Source of the DNA: Christensenellaceae bacterium Phil7
Lineage (GTDB): Bacteria > Bacillota > Clostridia > Christensenellales > CAG-138
DNA length: 64,000 nt
Direction of reading: 5' to 3'
NCBI GenBank assembly: GCA_001940845.1
Contig: MSGV01000043.1
Coordinates: 1-64,000, forward strand
Of the stretch, positions 48,977 through 58,162 are shown piece after piece (the stretch's first letter is position 1; each line of letters begins with the position of its first letter). Under the pieces are notes generated by a model that saw nothing but the letters and a program-made list of their open reading frames with translations, was not told the DNA's origin and did no database searches. The position numbers and the translations under genes were made by a program.

Positions 48977-49264
48977 TCAGATCACAGATAGAAGAAGGAT
49001 TTGAATGGTTGCAAATAAAGGAAAGAAGATACGGAAATACCAATGTTTCGTCTTATGCCTAAAGGCAAACATACCAATGGTTGAGCCTAGTCCACCACCC
49101 AAAATTGCTATCAGAAATAGAGTCGATTCCGGTATTCTCCATTCTTTTCTCTTTGCACGACGCTTGTCCATACCCATGAATATAAAACCGATAACCGACA
49201 TCGTCATGTAAATTATTAAAGTAATTTTATGAATATCAGACATTCTTTTGAATAGCGCCACCAC
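48977..49264 (-). CDS. DUF1294 domain-containing membrane protein
   Basis: GFIFMGMDKRRAKRKEWRIPESTLFLIAILGGGLGSTIGMFAFRHKTKHWYF. Confidence 0.9.
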   Translation of the reverse strand: MVALFKRMSDIHKITLIIYMTMSVIGFIFMGMDKRRAKRKEWRIPESTLFLIAILGGGLGSTIGMFAFRHKTKHWYFRIFFPLFATIQILLLSVI

Positions 49265-49303
49265 GCGCTCATGTTAAAACGTTAACTTCAAAAACTCAAA
49301 AAC

Positions 49304-49335
49304 TTATCCACAAAATAAGAGAATACTGTGGATAA
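49304..49335. promoter_or_regulatory. Inverted pair of perfect DnaA boxes
   Basis: TTATCCACA 49304-49312 and TGTGGATAA 49327-49335, within ACTTATCCACA/TGTGGATAAGT arms. Confidence 0.75.
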
Positions 49336-49354
49336 GTTATAGCAAAAAGCATCC

Positions 49355-49386
49355 ATCGATCCTCTATCAACCGATAGAGGATCGAT
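49355..49386 (-). terminator. Terminator hairpin downstream of lipoprotein gene
   Basis: ATCGATCCTCTATC aacc GATAGAGGATCGAT, perfect 14-bp arms. Confidence 0.75.
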
Positions 49387-49399
49387 TTAAACAGGATTC

Positions 49400-50515
49400 C
49401 TATTTATCTGAATTAAGACGCTCCATCCTGCTGGGAGATGGCAAGAACACACGGATGAAAGTGACTATCTTGCTATCTTCTCCAACTATATCCGGATTTT
49501 CATTGAATTCAAGTGTTTTGACGTCAAATAATTTTACTGTCAATTCACCTTTGGTCAGTGTTCTGCCATCCTTATATAGCGTCCAGCCTGCAGAAGTAAG
49601 TTTGTCAATGCATTCCTTAAATGTACTGCCAACTACTGCACCATCGATATCGTATTTCGGATCACAGAATGTGACCTGTGCGCACATAATATAGTCAGAA
49701 GCATCCGGATATCCATGCAAAACCGCGACACTGCCATCCTCAGCCTTATATACACGCGCAGTTGCATCCTCATTCTTCATATAGTAAGTAAAAACAGGGT
49801 CTTTGCTCGCATAGCAATTATAGACGAGCCCTAGATCTGCCGGCAGATGCGAATTATTAAGTATCTCATCAATCTTACCCGTATCATAAGGAATCCATGC
49901 ATTGATAGATGAAACATCCCCACCTGATTCAACTGCGAGAGAAATAATTATTATCCCCTTGCGATATGAGATCTCAAGACTACCTGGAAGGCTGCTTATG
50001 GGTTTTTCTTCATAAATGAGCTCATAACCGAAGCGGCTAAGCTTTTCCCCTGCTTTCTCATAATTCATTCCTACCTCAGCACCCATTATCTGCTTATCCG
50101 TTATATAAGTCACAATACGTTTCCCGTTTATTGTCTCAATCTTCTTATCCTGAGTACGTACACGGATTCCTGTAACATAAAGCTCATCTGCGGGCTGATC
50201 ATTCTCATAATGCATCTCACGAGTGCCAAGAGTATAGGTAACATCAACATTATCAGACGAAATATAAGTCTCACTATGATCGATAACTCCGCCTCTGCAT
50301 TCATAACCATTTCCTATTTCGCTGCGCGGTGTTCCCATCAGTTCCGGAACAACGCTATTTTTATTAAATTCAACAACCTCCGGATATTCTTTCAGCATAT
50401 TGTTTTCCGGAGTATCCTTACCTCTTCCGGTTTTAGTACAGCTCATGCAGGCGGCAGCCATAATGATGCTTAGCAGCATAGCAATTGCAGCATTAATAGT
50501 ACGAGAAAATTTCAT
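49400..50515 (-). CDS. Hypothetical lipoprotein (371 aa)
   Basis: Signal peptide with lipobox AACMSC; no recognised domain. Confidence 0.7.
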   Translation of the reverse strand: MKFSRTINAAIAMLLSIIMAAACMSCTKTGRGKDTPENNMLKEYPEVVEFNKNSVVPELMGTPRSEIGNGYECRGGVIDHSETYISSDNVDVTYTLGTREMHYENDQPADELYVTGIRVRTQDKKIETINGKRIVTYITDKQIMGAEVGMNYEKAGEKLSRFGYELIYEEKPISSLPGSLEISYRKGIIIISLAVESGGDVSSINAWIPYDTGKIDEILNNSHLPADLGLVYNCYASKDPVFTYYMKNEDATARVYKAEDGSVAVLHGYPDASDYIMCAQVTFCDPKYDIDGAVVGSTFKECIDKLTSAGWTLYKDGRTLTKGELTVKLFDVKTLEFNENPDIVGEDSKIVTFIRVFLPSPSRMERLNSDK

Positions 50516-50855
50516 ATAGACTCTTCCTCCTAATAGAAATTAAATTATTCGTTGTAAGCTATATCACAACAATAAGAGTATACTGCATATTTTGGAGAAT
50601 TTCAAGTAGATTTTTTTTAAAGGTCTCTTCACATGCATAAATTTGGCTCTGGAAATTAATTATATATTTTTTATACCATTCTTTCATTGATTTGGGAGTT
50701 GAGCCTTTGATTATTTTTGTTAGAATCATAATAAATCCTGCAGATAAGGTTTAAATATTCTTTTTGACTATGATTATCATAGACAAGAACTCCCTTCTTT
50801 AATTCGGATAGCAAGGGCTCTTTCTGCAAATAGATATGAGTAGAGAGGAATACCA

Positions 50856-51419
50856 ATGAAGAAATATGCTGCAAATATTATAACAAGCATGAGGATAGCA
50901 ATGGGAATTGCTTTATTTTTCGTTAAACCTCTTTCAAAAGCTTTTTATGCTTTATATTTAATCTGCGGCTTAACGGATTTTATTGATGGACCCATTGCAA
51001 GGGCAACGAAAAATACGACTGTGATCGGTGCACAATTGGATACCGCAGGAGATGTTGTGATGTACCTTGCTCTGTTTCATGCGATGCTTTCCGCACAAAT
51101 ACTGCCAAAGTGGGCGATTTATTGGCTTATAGCGGCGGCAATATTATTCCTGATATCCGGCATCATTGCAAGAATCAAATATGGACATTTCTGCTTTCCG
51201 CACACATTGGTTGGAAAAAGCATGGGATTGATTGCATTTGCCTTTCCACTGGTATATTTATTTGTCAATGACGCCATGATTAATATCTATCTCTTTTTGG
51301 CATGCATGACTCTGACCTGGGCCGCCATTGAGTCCATAATCATTCATGTTTGCAGCAAAGAACTCAATATCGATGTGCGCTCGCTTCTTGAACTGATGAA
51401 GCTAAAGCAGGATTCATAA
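50856..51419 (+). CDS. CDP-alcohol phosphatidyltransferase family protein
   Basis: CGLTDFIDGPIARATKNTTVIGAQLDTAGDVVMY (DG..AR...G..D..D signature). Confidence 0.9.
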   Translation: MKKYAANIITSMRIAMGIALFFVKPLSKAFYALYLICGLTDFIDGPIARATKNTTVIGAQLDTAGDVVMYLALFHAMLSAQILPKWAIYWLIAAAILFLISGIIARIKYGHFCFPHTLVGKSMGLIAFAFPLVYLFVNDAMINIYLFLACMTLTWAAIESIIIHVCSKELNIDVRSLLELMKLKQDS

Positions 51420-51446
51420 GGAATTATTTCCATAAAAAAGGCGAAA

Positions 51447-51468
51447 CGGGCATGGCAAGCCATGCCCG
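51447..51468. terminator. Bidirectional terminator
   Basis: CGGGCATGGC aa GCCATGCCCG with flanking A and T tracts. Confidence 0.8.
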
Positions 51469-51476
51469 AAATATTT

Positions 51477-52616
51477 TTATTCAAGCTCATCCGAGCCCGA
51501 ATCTTCAATTTTATTTATCGAGTTTCCATCAAATACAATGGACGAAAACTCGAGTTTCAGCTCCTTGCGCTCCTTATCCGTGAAGGTATATATCCAGCCA
51601 AATTCAGCATTGGAGCTGCTCTCCGGGAAAATAAAGGTGATATTTGCATAATCCAACTTTTTCTTTTCAACCGAAACAGCACTTGCAACGCTTTCTAAGA
51701 TCTGGTCGCTACGCTCACTCATTATCTTCGTTGTCGGATCATAGTGCAAAGTTATGCTTCTTCCATCTTCCGAAGTGAAAGTGCCTACATAAAAGGTTCC
51801 ATCCTCTGTCTTTTCTCGCTTGACTATCAAATCGATTTTCTCAGACCCACCAAAGGCTTTCCCTATCTCCTTTTCAGAATCTGATTGCCTCTTATAGAAT
51901 ACATATCCTATTATTGCAGCAACGCTTATGATAAGGGCAAGAATAAGAGAAATTATATGCTTTATTGTAATTTTCAGTGTTTTCGGTTTGCAATGGGTAT
52001 ACCCAAGTTTATAAGTTGCCGCATTTAATGCGCCAAGCCATAATACAAGCAGAACACATTCAAGCGGAAACAGTGCTGTATTCTTTGCAACCCTTGCAAT
52101 TGTGATAAATTCATAGGGTGCATTATAAAAAACATTATTAAACCACGTCATGATAAGGGGATTGACAATAAAATTGCAGATCACGACAACGGTTAAGCGC
52201 GAAAGCATTACGCGCAAGGTTGAAAGCTGCTGCCTATATAGGAACAATGCAAAGATAAATCCGCTAAGCATTTCTACCGCTATAAATGGGAAGAAATATT
52301 GTCCAATCGGAAAAAGCACCGCTCCCAAGGTGTCGCTGACCGCGCCAACGAGCAGAGCAACTATAGGACCATAAATCATTGATCCGGCTGAATTTATCAG
52401 GAAATCAAATCCAAAATAAAGCGCCGGCGGCATGATCGGTATACGGAAATTTTTGATGACTACACGAATAGCAATTATAATTGCCGCAAGCACAAGAGTG
52501 CGGATGCTTGTGAGCTCGTTAAACGAAAGTTGCCAATAACGTGCGTTGAATGGGTTTTTGAAAACCTCTCTGGATGGTGCAGTACGTCTTTTGACTGCTG
52601 TCTGGTTTTTTTCCAT
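51477..52616 (-). CDS. folT: Folate ECF transporter S component (FolT) with extra C-terminal TM and extracytoplasmic domain
   Basis: IMPPALYFGFDFLINSAGSMIYGPIVALLVGAVSDTLGAVLFPIGQYFFPFIAVEMLSGFIFALFLY; downstream of THF-riboswitch-like RNA. Confidence 0.82.
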   Translation of the reverse strand: MEKNQTAVKRRTAPSREVFKNPFNARYWQLSFNELTSIRTLVLAAIIIAIRVVIKNFRIPIMPPALYFGFDFLINSAGSMIYGPIVALLVGAVSDTLGAVLFPIGQYFFPFIAVEMLSGFIFALFLYRQQLSTLRVMLSRLTVVVICNFIVNPLIMTWFNNVFYNAPYEFITIARVAKNTALFPLECVLLVLWLGALNAATYKLGYTHCKPKTLKITIKHIISLILALIISVAAIIGYVFYKRQSDSEKEIGKAFGGSEKIDLIVKREKTEDGTFYVGTFTSEDGRSITLHYDPTTKIMSERSDQILESVASAVSVEKKKLDYANITFIFPESSSNAEFGWIYTFTDKERKELKLEFSSIVFDGNSINKIEDSGSDELE

Positions 52617-52752
52617 AAAAAATCGAATCCTCCTAACTAGAGCATTCGTTGTTACCCGGGCAAAACAAAATCTTTTAAATCTAAATATCACAACGAGTTA
52701 TTCAACTCTATTTAATACCTGATCCAATCGTTATATGCAATTGCCCAATATT

Positions 52753-52950
52753 GTAACAGCGGGATGCGGTGACGGCACAGCAACCTCCGTCATTGCGGAA
52801 CCGAATCAGCATTGCCGTATGCCGGCTCTGATATCGGTGCTGCGCAGCCCTGTTCGGTATTTGCGCATCCGCCTGACTGAGTTTTCGTTTGAGGATCAAC
52901 TCCCTGTATCCTCAACACTTGTGAAAAACTCGCTGTCACCTACTCTGTCG
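52753..52950 (-). ncRNA. Tetrahydrofolate (THF) riboswitch-like element with a large insertion
   Basis: Minus strand: ACAG-AGTAG-GTGAC ... AAGTG[TTGAGGAT]ACAGGGAGTTG[ATCCTCAA]ACGAAAACTC ... GTCAC-CGCATCCCG-CTGT, matching THF-I signatures (GAGUAG, AAGUG, GGGAnnUUG, ACGAA, GCAUCC); P1 and P2 pairings close; ~135 nt upstream of folT. Confidence 0.8.
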
Positions 52951-53171
52951 CAGGTATGATAGCAGATGTATCGGTAAATGTCAACATATATTAACAATTC
53001 ATTTTGCTTGATAATTTTATTCTTATATCTACTTGAATGATAAAACACATTTTCTCCATTCCCTTTCCGCAAAAAAACATTAAATATTCATAAATGATGC
53101 AAAAAGTTCATTTCCAATTAACAATAAAAATGGTATAATAGGCTCAGGTAAAAAAAAGGGGATCTATATTT

Positions 53172-53801
53172 ATGAAATCTGATTTTCTTCAAGACCGCAG
53201 CCGCATTTGCGTATTCGGTGCATCAAGTGAACAGATACCACAGGCAAGTAAGGATTTTGCTTATGAGTTGGGCATTCTTCTTGCAGAAAATGGCTTTGGA
53301 CTTGTATTTGGTGCAGGAACAAGCGGATTAATGGGAGCCTGCGCGCGCGGCGTCCATCTCAAAAATGGAGAAATCATTGGCGTGATTCCCGAAAAACTTA
53401 ATAAACCAGGTATTTATTTTGAATTCTGCACTGAACGCATAGAAACAAAGACCATGCATGAACGCAAAGCTTTGATGGAAGAATTGAGCAGCGGTTTTAT
53501 TGCTTTACCTGGGGGCTTTGGCACCCTTGAAGAGCTGATGGAGGTGCTTACTCTCAAGCAATTGGGGTATCATTCAAAGCCAATAATCATTGCAAATCTT
53601 TCAGGCTATTATGATGCAATCATAGAGCAATTTGAGCGCTGCGTTGCAGATGGATTCACCCATCCAGCTTTTATGGAATTGTTCACAGTTGCAGCCACTC
53701 CGGAGCAGATCATTGAGCAGCTCAAAAGCTATAAAGCTCATGATATGCCCGAAAAAACGGAAATGCTGCTCAACCATCAATATAGCAGCAGTAGAAACTA
53801 A
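53172..53801 (+). CDS. LOG family protein (TIGR00730 Rossmann fold)
   Basis: ICVFGASSEQIP, GAGTSGLMGACARG, MHERKALMEELSSGFIALPGGFGTLEELMEVLT. Confidence 0.95.
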   Translation: MKSDFLQDRSRICVFGASSEQIPQASKDFAYELGILLAENGFGLVFGAGTSGLMGACARGVHLKNGEIIGVIPEKLNKPGIYFEFCTERIETKTMHERKALMEELSSGFIALPGGFGTLEELMEVLTLKQLGYHSKPIIIANLSGYYDAIIEQFERCVADGFTHPAFMELFTVAATPEQIIEQLKSYKAHDMPEKTEMLLNHQYSSSRN

Positions 53802-53832
53802 TCCATTTTTTGGATAGAAACGAGAAATAACG

Positions 53833-54252
53833 ATGAAAAAATTGAATAATGATATTTCCTCAATCACTCACGATGAAGAGAGAAGTGCGCAAGGCTTAAT
53901 GGTTTGCGTTACCGGCCAACGCTCCTGCGAACGGCTGGTTATTCATGGAATGAATAGACTAACCAATGAACAAAAACTTTATGTGGTTCACTGTGTGCCT
54001 GAGGGAAAGAACTTCCTTGGATCAAGCGATGAATCCGATGCTATTAATTATCTTTATAATATTGCAAAGGGTGCCGGTGCTGAACTAACGATACTCAGAG
54101 AGAATGATGTTATTGATGCTCTTGTCAATTTTGCATATGCCCATAACATCCATGTGATCGTGGTCGGTGCATCCCCCGTATCATCAAAGGACAGCTTCAA
54201 TAATAGATTCAGTGCCAGGCTTCCCGGAGTTGAATTTGATATTGTTATTTAA
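53833..54252 (+). CDS. Stand-alone KdpD-type universal stress protein (USP)-like domain protein
   Basis: GLMVCVTGQRSCERLVIHGMNRL ... LYVVHCVPEGKNF...AHNIHVIVVGAS resembles the USP domain of KdpD. Confidence 0.6.
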   Translation: MKKLNNDISSITHDEERSAQGLMVCVTGQRSCERLVIHGMNRLTNEQKLYVVHCVPEGKNFLGSSDESDAINYLYNIAKGAGAELTILRENDVIDALVNFAYAHNIHVIVVGASPVSSKDSFNNRFSARLPGVEFDIVI

Positions 54253-54353
54253 GCTTTGTCTGGATCTTTCAATATTGGTCAATAAATTTTCACCATCAGT
54301 TTATTAGGAATTGCAAAATATATTTGTAATTTCATAAAAAGAAAGGATTTCCT

Positions 54354-54659
54354 ATGGATATCAACATTAACGAAGCTCAAAGCTTCATCCTTGAAAAATT
54401 CCGCAATGCCGGAGATTTTGACTTTATGAGTGATGAGGAGCTTTCCTCTATCATCTCCACTTTACTTGCGCTTGATGCTGTATACCTTGATGAGATCGGC
54501 GATGATGTCTATGATGAAGAAATCATCTATGAGCGCATGATTGATGCAGTCAATAAGCAATATGATAAATATAAAACCTATCTCATGCGCTTGGTTGATG
54601 ATTATATGGATTTTATGGAACAATACCTTGTAAGCATTGATGCAATTGAGTGGGAATAG
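54354..54659 (+). CDS. Small acidic hypothetical protein (101 aa)
   Basis: SD agaaagga; highly acidic MDININEAQSFILEKFRNAGDFDFMSDEELSS. Confidence 0.65.
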   Translation: MDININEAQSFILEKFRNAGDFDFMSDEELSSIISTLLALDAVYLDEIGDDVYDEEIIYERMIDAVNKQYDKYKTYLMRLVDDYMDFMEQYLVSIDAIEWE

Positions 54660-54682
54660 TCTTGAATGGATTCATAGTAACC

Positions 54683-54711
54683 AAAAAGCCTTGTAATACA
54701 AGACTTTTTTG
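54683..54711 (+). terminator. Terminator
   Basis: AAAAAGcCTTGT aat ACAAGaCTTTTTT. Confidence 0.75.
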
Positions 54712-54899
54712 ATTATTATTGAGAAACTTGCCACAAGCGATAAAATATTGATAAAAACAATCGTATATGTTTTAACATCCTTGTCAAGCTATGCCAAAAC
54801 AAATTTGTTTCTATGGACAGCATTTATAGGATACGTAAGCTGCCGCATTGCGTATGGTATGGGTTTTACGGGAAAGGATGCGAATTGGGAGGTAAAGTA

Positions 54900-55727
54900 A
54901 TGGATATTAGGGAAATAAAAATATACGAATTGTGTCGGGCATTTACAGAGAGCTTCATTGGGGATCCCAAATATTCTGACCCGGTGCTGAGTAACTGGGA
55001 GCAGCTCCAAAACAACCTGATTAAGTCTATCGAAAACCCGGACAGGCATCGTGTCATCGGCGTTTATCGAGGCAATGAACCGATAGGGCTGTTTGCTTTT
55101 TTAACACTTCACTATGAAAAGTATGTTGAAATGCTGGTGGGGTTATCCCGAAACAGGGATGCATATAGCGAGATGCTGCACTATCTGGAAGAGAATTTCT
55201 GCGACTACAACATCGACTTTGTGTTCAACCCTCGCAATGATCTGCTTCGGGAGCTTCTGGAAGCAAGAAGCGCAGAGTTTGATATAGAGCAGCAGAAGAT
55301 GCTGCTTAGCACTCCGGGTCTGAATGTTGACACCACCGGCATAGAGACGTTTTCCGAGCAGTATGCAATGCAGTACTATGCCATCCACAACCGGGATATG
55401 TACTGGACGGGTGAAAAGGTAGCCGCTGCCACGGAGAAGTTCCGAACCTTCCTTGCCATCGAAAACGGCAAAGTGGTCGGATATATGGATGTGACCTATT
55501 GCTTTGAGGAGAACGAGCCTTATGACCTATTCGTTCTGCCGGAATACCGCCGCCGGGGCTATGGCCGAAAGCTGCTGGCGAAAGCATTGGAAATGAATCA
55601 GCCAAAGGGCATGATGCTGTTGGTAGATGTGAATAATGCCGCTGCGATTCGGCTGTATGGCTCCGCCGGTTTTGTCAAGGTGGAGAATCAGAATTGCTTG
55701 ACGGCGCATTTGACGATTCGTGAGTAA
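54900..55727 (+). CDS. GNAT family N-acetyltransferase
   Basis: YDLFVLPEYRRRGYGRKLLAKALEMNQPKGMMLLVDVNNAAAIRLYGSAGFVKV. Confidence 0.88.
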   Translation: MDIREIKIYELCRAFTESFIGDPKYSDPVLSNWEQLQNNLIKSIENPDRHRVIGVYRGNEPIGLFAFLTLHYEKYVEMLVGLSRNRDAYSEMLHYLEENFCDYNIDFVFNPRNDLLRELLEARSAEFDIEQQKMLLSTPGLNVDTTGIETFSEQYAMQYYAIHNRDMYWTGEKVAAATEKFRTFLAIENGKVVGYMDVTYCFEENEPYDLFVLPEYRRRGYGRKLLAKALEMNQPKGMMLLVDVNNAAAIRLYGSAGFVKVENQNCLTAHLTIRE

Positions 55728-55985
55728 GTATAGAATTTCCACGGAGGTATTCCCATAAGATTACAATAGTAGAATCCCCATCCCTATTATGAATATGGAG
55801 GTTACTTAAATGAAAATCAGAGAATACAAAACATTTCCCGTGGCAACAGAATGGCAACAAAAAATCGGATAGCCCGTGCTTCTCCGATAATACAAATAAT
55901 AAAGATACCCACAGCTAAATTACCTATAAAAATCTGTTTAAGATTAAGTTTTAAGAAGCGAGTAGGAGTAAATTTCAATCTTAAC

Positions 55986-56007
55986 CTGCCCCATTATTTT
56001 GGGGCAG
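55986..56007. terminator. Hairpin between GNAT-region relic and rsmG
   Basis: CTGCCCC ... GGGGCAG. Confidence 0.5.
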
Positions 56008-56019
56008 CATTCTATATGG

Positions 56020-56679
56020 TTAATATTTTTTTAATTCAACTATGCATCTATCTCCCCATTCCCTTTTGAAATGATGCACCTGCATATTAACATGCAATTT
56101 TTTAAATATTTCAACGGCATCCTTCAGCTCATCTTCAATTCCCGGTCCTTTATATAGCAAAGAACTTCCACCAACTTTTACAAAAGGAACCGTCCATTCA
56201 GCAATTTTTGATGCATTCGCAACTGCACGTGAAGTCACAATATCAAAGCTCTCTCTTAGCTCTCTAAGCTTTGCGCCATCTTCAGCACGCAAATGCAATG
56301 TATGCGCCTCAATATTCAGCTCATCCAAAACCGAATTCAAGAATATTATGCGCTTATTTAACGAATCAAGCAGTGTCAATTTAATATCCGGCCGCATTAT
56401 TTTGATCGGAATACCCGGAAAACCAGCGCCTGTCCCAATATCTATTACCTTAGCACCCTGAGGTATCATAGATATCGATAACAGGCTATCTGCGAAATGA
56501 CGCGATGCAACTCCTTGTGGATCAGTAATTGCCGTCAAATTAATGCGCTTATTCCATTCGATTAACAGTTGATAATATTTTATGAATTTTTCATTATCAC
56601 ACGCAGATAAATTTGGAATAAATTTTAAAAGCTGCGCCTGCATTTCCTCTATATTTAATTCGCAGGTATATCTGCTCAT
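56020..56679 (-). CDS. rsmG: 16S rRNA (guanine(527)-N7)-methyltransferase RsmG
   Basis: WNKRINLTAITDPQGVASRHFADSLLS, VIDIGTGAGFPGIPIKI, VTSRAVA. Confidence 0.95.
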   Translation of the reverse strand: MSRYTCELNIEEMQAQLLKFIPNLSACDNEKFIKYYQLLIEWNKRINLTAITDPQGVASRHFADSLLSISMIPQGAKVIDIGTGAGFPGIPIKIMRPDIKLTLLDSLNKRIIFLNSVLDELNIEAHTLHLRAEDGAKLRELRESFDIVTSRAVANASKIAEWTVPFVKVGGSSLLYKGPGIEDELKDAVEIFKKLHVNMQVHHFKREWGDRCIVELKKY

Positions 56680-57434
56680 CCCATTCTCCCTTCATCAATA
56701 TCTATATGGTAGATTCGCTTCACTTCATCCGTGTATTCTCCATTTTCGTTACAAACAATAAGGCTATTTTCAATAATTAAACCCGGCTTTCCGCCCTTCT
56801 TTGCCTCTATTAGGCATAGATACGGTCTTTTGCTTGGCTTTGAACATACCAATCTCAATCTCTTTGGTTCCAAAACAGCTTCACTGAGCGCACAGAATGC
56901 TTCGCTTAATCGCTCTGATGGAAAACACATAAAGAATTTGCCGCCAAATTTGAGCAATGCCGATGCAGAAAGTGCAACCCTGAAAATATCTGCCAATACT
57001 TCATGCGTTGCACCAGAGTTATCCGATAATTTACCGCAGTTAAGTCTATGGTATGGAGGATTACATATAGCAGCATCAAATCTCCCTCTTCCAATACAAT
57101 CCAAATCAGTGATGTAATTTTTATTGCATACTTCTATGTATTTTTCTATTTCATTGATCCTTATTGTACGATTAAGCATCTCACATTGCTGCTCATCCAC
57201 TTCCACAGCGAACATGTGGCAATTTGTTCTCGCATGAAGCAACACACTTAATACACCACTTCCAGCTCCCAAATCGATGCAGCTTTCCCTTGATGAAACT
57301 TTTGCAAAGCCCGCAAGCAGTACTGAATCCGTTCCGAAGCGAAAACTATTTTCTTTTTGAATAAGTACCATTCCGCGATAATCAAGCAAATCCAATCGCT
57401 CTCCAGGCAGCAGAATATTTGAATTATCCATCAT
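56676..57434 (-). CDS. tRNA1(Val) (adenine(37)-N6)-methyltransferase-like protein
   Basis: FRFGTDSVLLAGFA, DLGAGSGVLSVLL, CNPPYHR. Confidence 0.88.
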   Translation of the reverse strand: MMDNSNILLPGERLDLLDYRGMVLIQKENSFRFGTDSVLLAGFAKVSSRESCIDLGAGSGVLSVLLHARTNCHMFAVEVDEQQCEMLNRTIRINEIEKYIEVCNKNYITDLDCIGRGRFDAAICNPPYHRLNCGKLSDNSGATHEVLADIFRVALSASALLKFGGKFFMCFPSERLSEAFCALSEAVLEPKRLRLVCSKPSKRPYLCLIEAKKGGKPGLIIENSLIVCNENGEYTDEVKRIYHIDIDEGRMG

Positions 57435-58129
57435 GTTCCAGGAATAAGCAGCAATAAGAGATTGTTTTTATGGAAAAACAAAGCTATGCTGTTCGTTTCG
57501 ATCATTTCTCTAACGCTATCAAAATTTAAAACCGTCAGGACAATAGGCATGAGCATAAAAATTATCGCAATTCCGAGAATTCCACGCAGCAAACCTATTG
57601 CACTCCCTGCAAGCCAATCCAGTTTACGTATTATAGGAAACTTATAATAATAATCTAACCATCCGATTATAAACGTCAGTATTATCCGCAAGATCAGATA
57701 AACGATAAGGAATGATATGATATTTATCATAACACGAACCATACTTTCGTTGAAATAATCTCCAAGGGTTGTCACACCTTCATCCGCAAATTTTCTTTCA
57801 ACAATATTCTTATAAACCCTATCGCGGAATGGCGATACAAGATCCGACCTTTGCATTACTTCATCAAGCTGCGCTTCACTGAGATCTATCACATTCACCT
57901 TTCGAAGTTCAACATCGTAGATACTCTCTGCACCCTCGGTGTAACTCAGCATTGAATCATATATGACCTCACTGGCACGAAAAAGACCTGCAACCGGACG
58001 CATCAAAGCAAACGCAAGAATACATGAAACCACACTTGCCACTAACACAGTAATGTTCCATATGAATCCCTTATATACTCCAGAAAGTACATACAACGCA
58101 ATTATCAGCAGTATTATTATAGCTATCAA
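57431..58129 (-). CDS. CvpA family protein
   Basis: ALYVLSGVYKGFIWNITVLVASVVSCILAFALMRPVAGLF; LDWLAGSAIGLLRGILGIAII. Confidence 0.8.
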   Translation of the reverse strand: MIAIIILLIIALYVLSGVYKGFIWNITVLVASVVSCILAFALMRPVAGLFRASEVIYDSMLSYTEGAESIYDVELRKVNVIDLSEAQLDEVMQRSDLVSPFRDRVYKNIVERKFADEGVTTLGDYFNESMVRVMINIISFLIVYLILRIILTFIIGWLDYYYKFPIIRKLDWLAGSAIGLLRGILGIAIIFMLMPIVLTVLNFDSVREMIETNSIALFFHKNNLLLLLIPGT

Positions 58130-58162
58130 ATCTACTCTCCTTTTTTATTTATGATTTATTTT

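Noticed and set aside
50671-50874. 67-aa minus-strand ORF (…KEPLLSELKKGVLVYDNHSQKEYLNLICRIYYDSN…)
   Set aside because: Looks somewhat protein-like, but its ATG overlaps the start of the divergent CDP-alcohol phosphatidyltransferase and no SD was seen; not enough support to call.
54709-54900. 63-aa ORF before the GNAT gene
   Set aside because: Begins within the terminator hairpin, lacks an SD and ends exactly at the GNAT start; more likely non-coding or decayed sequence.
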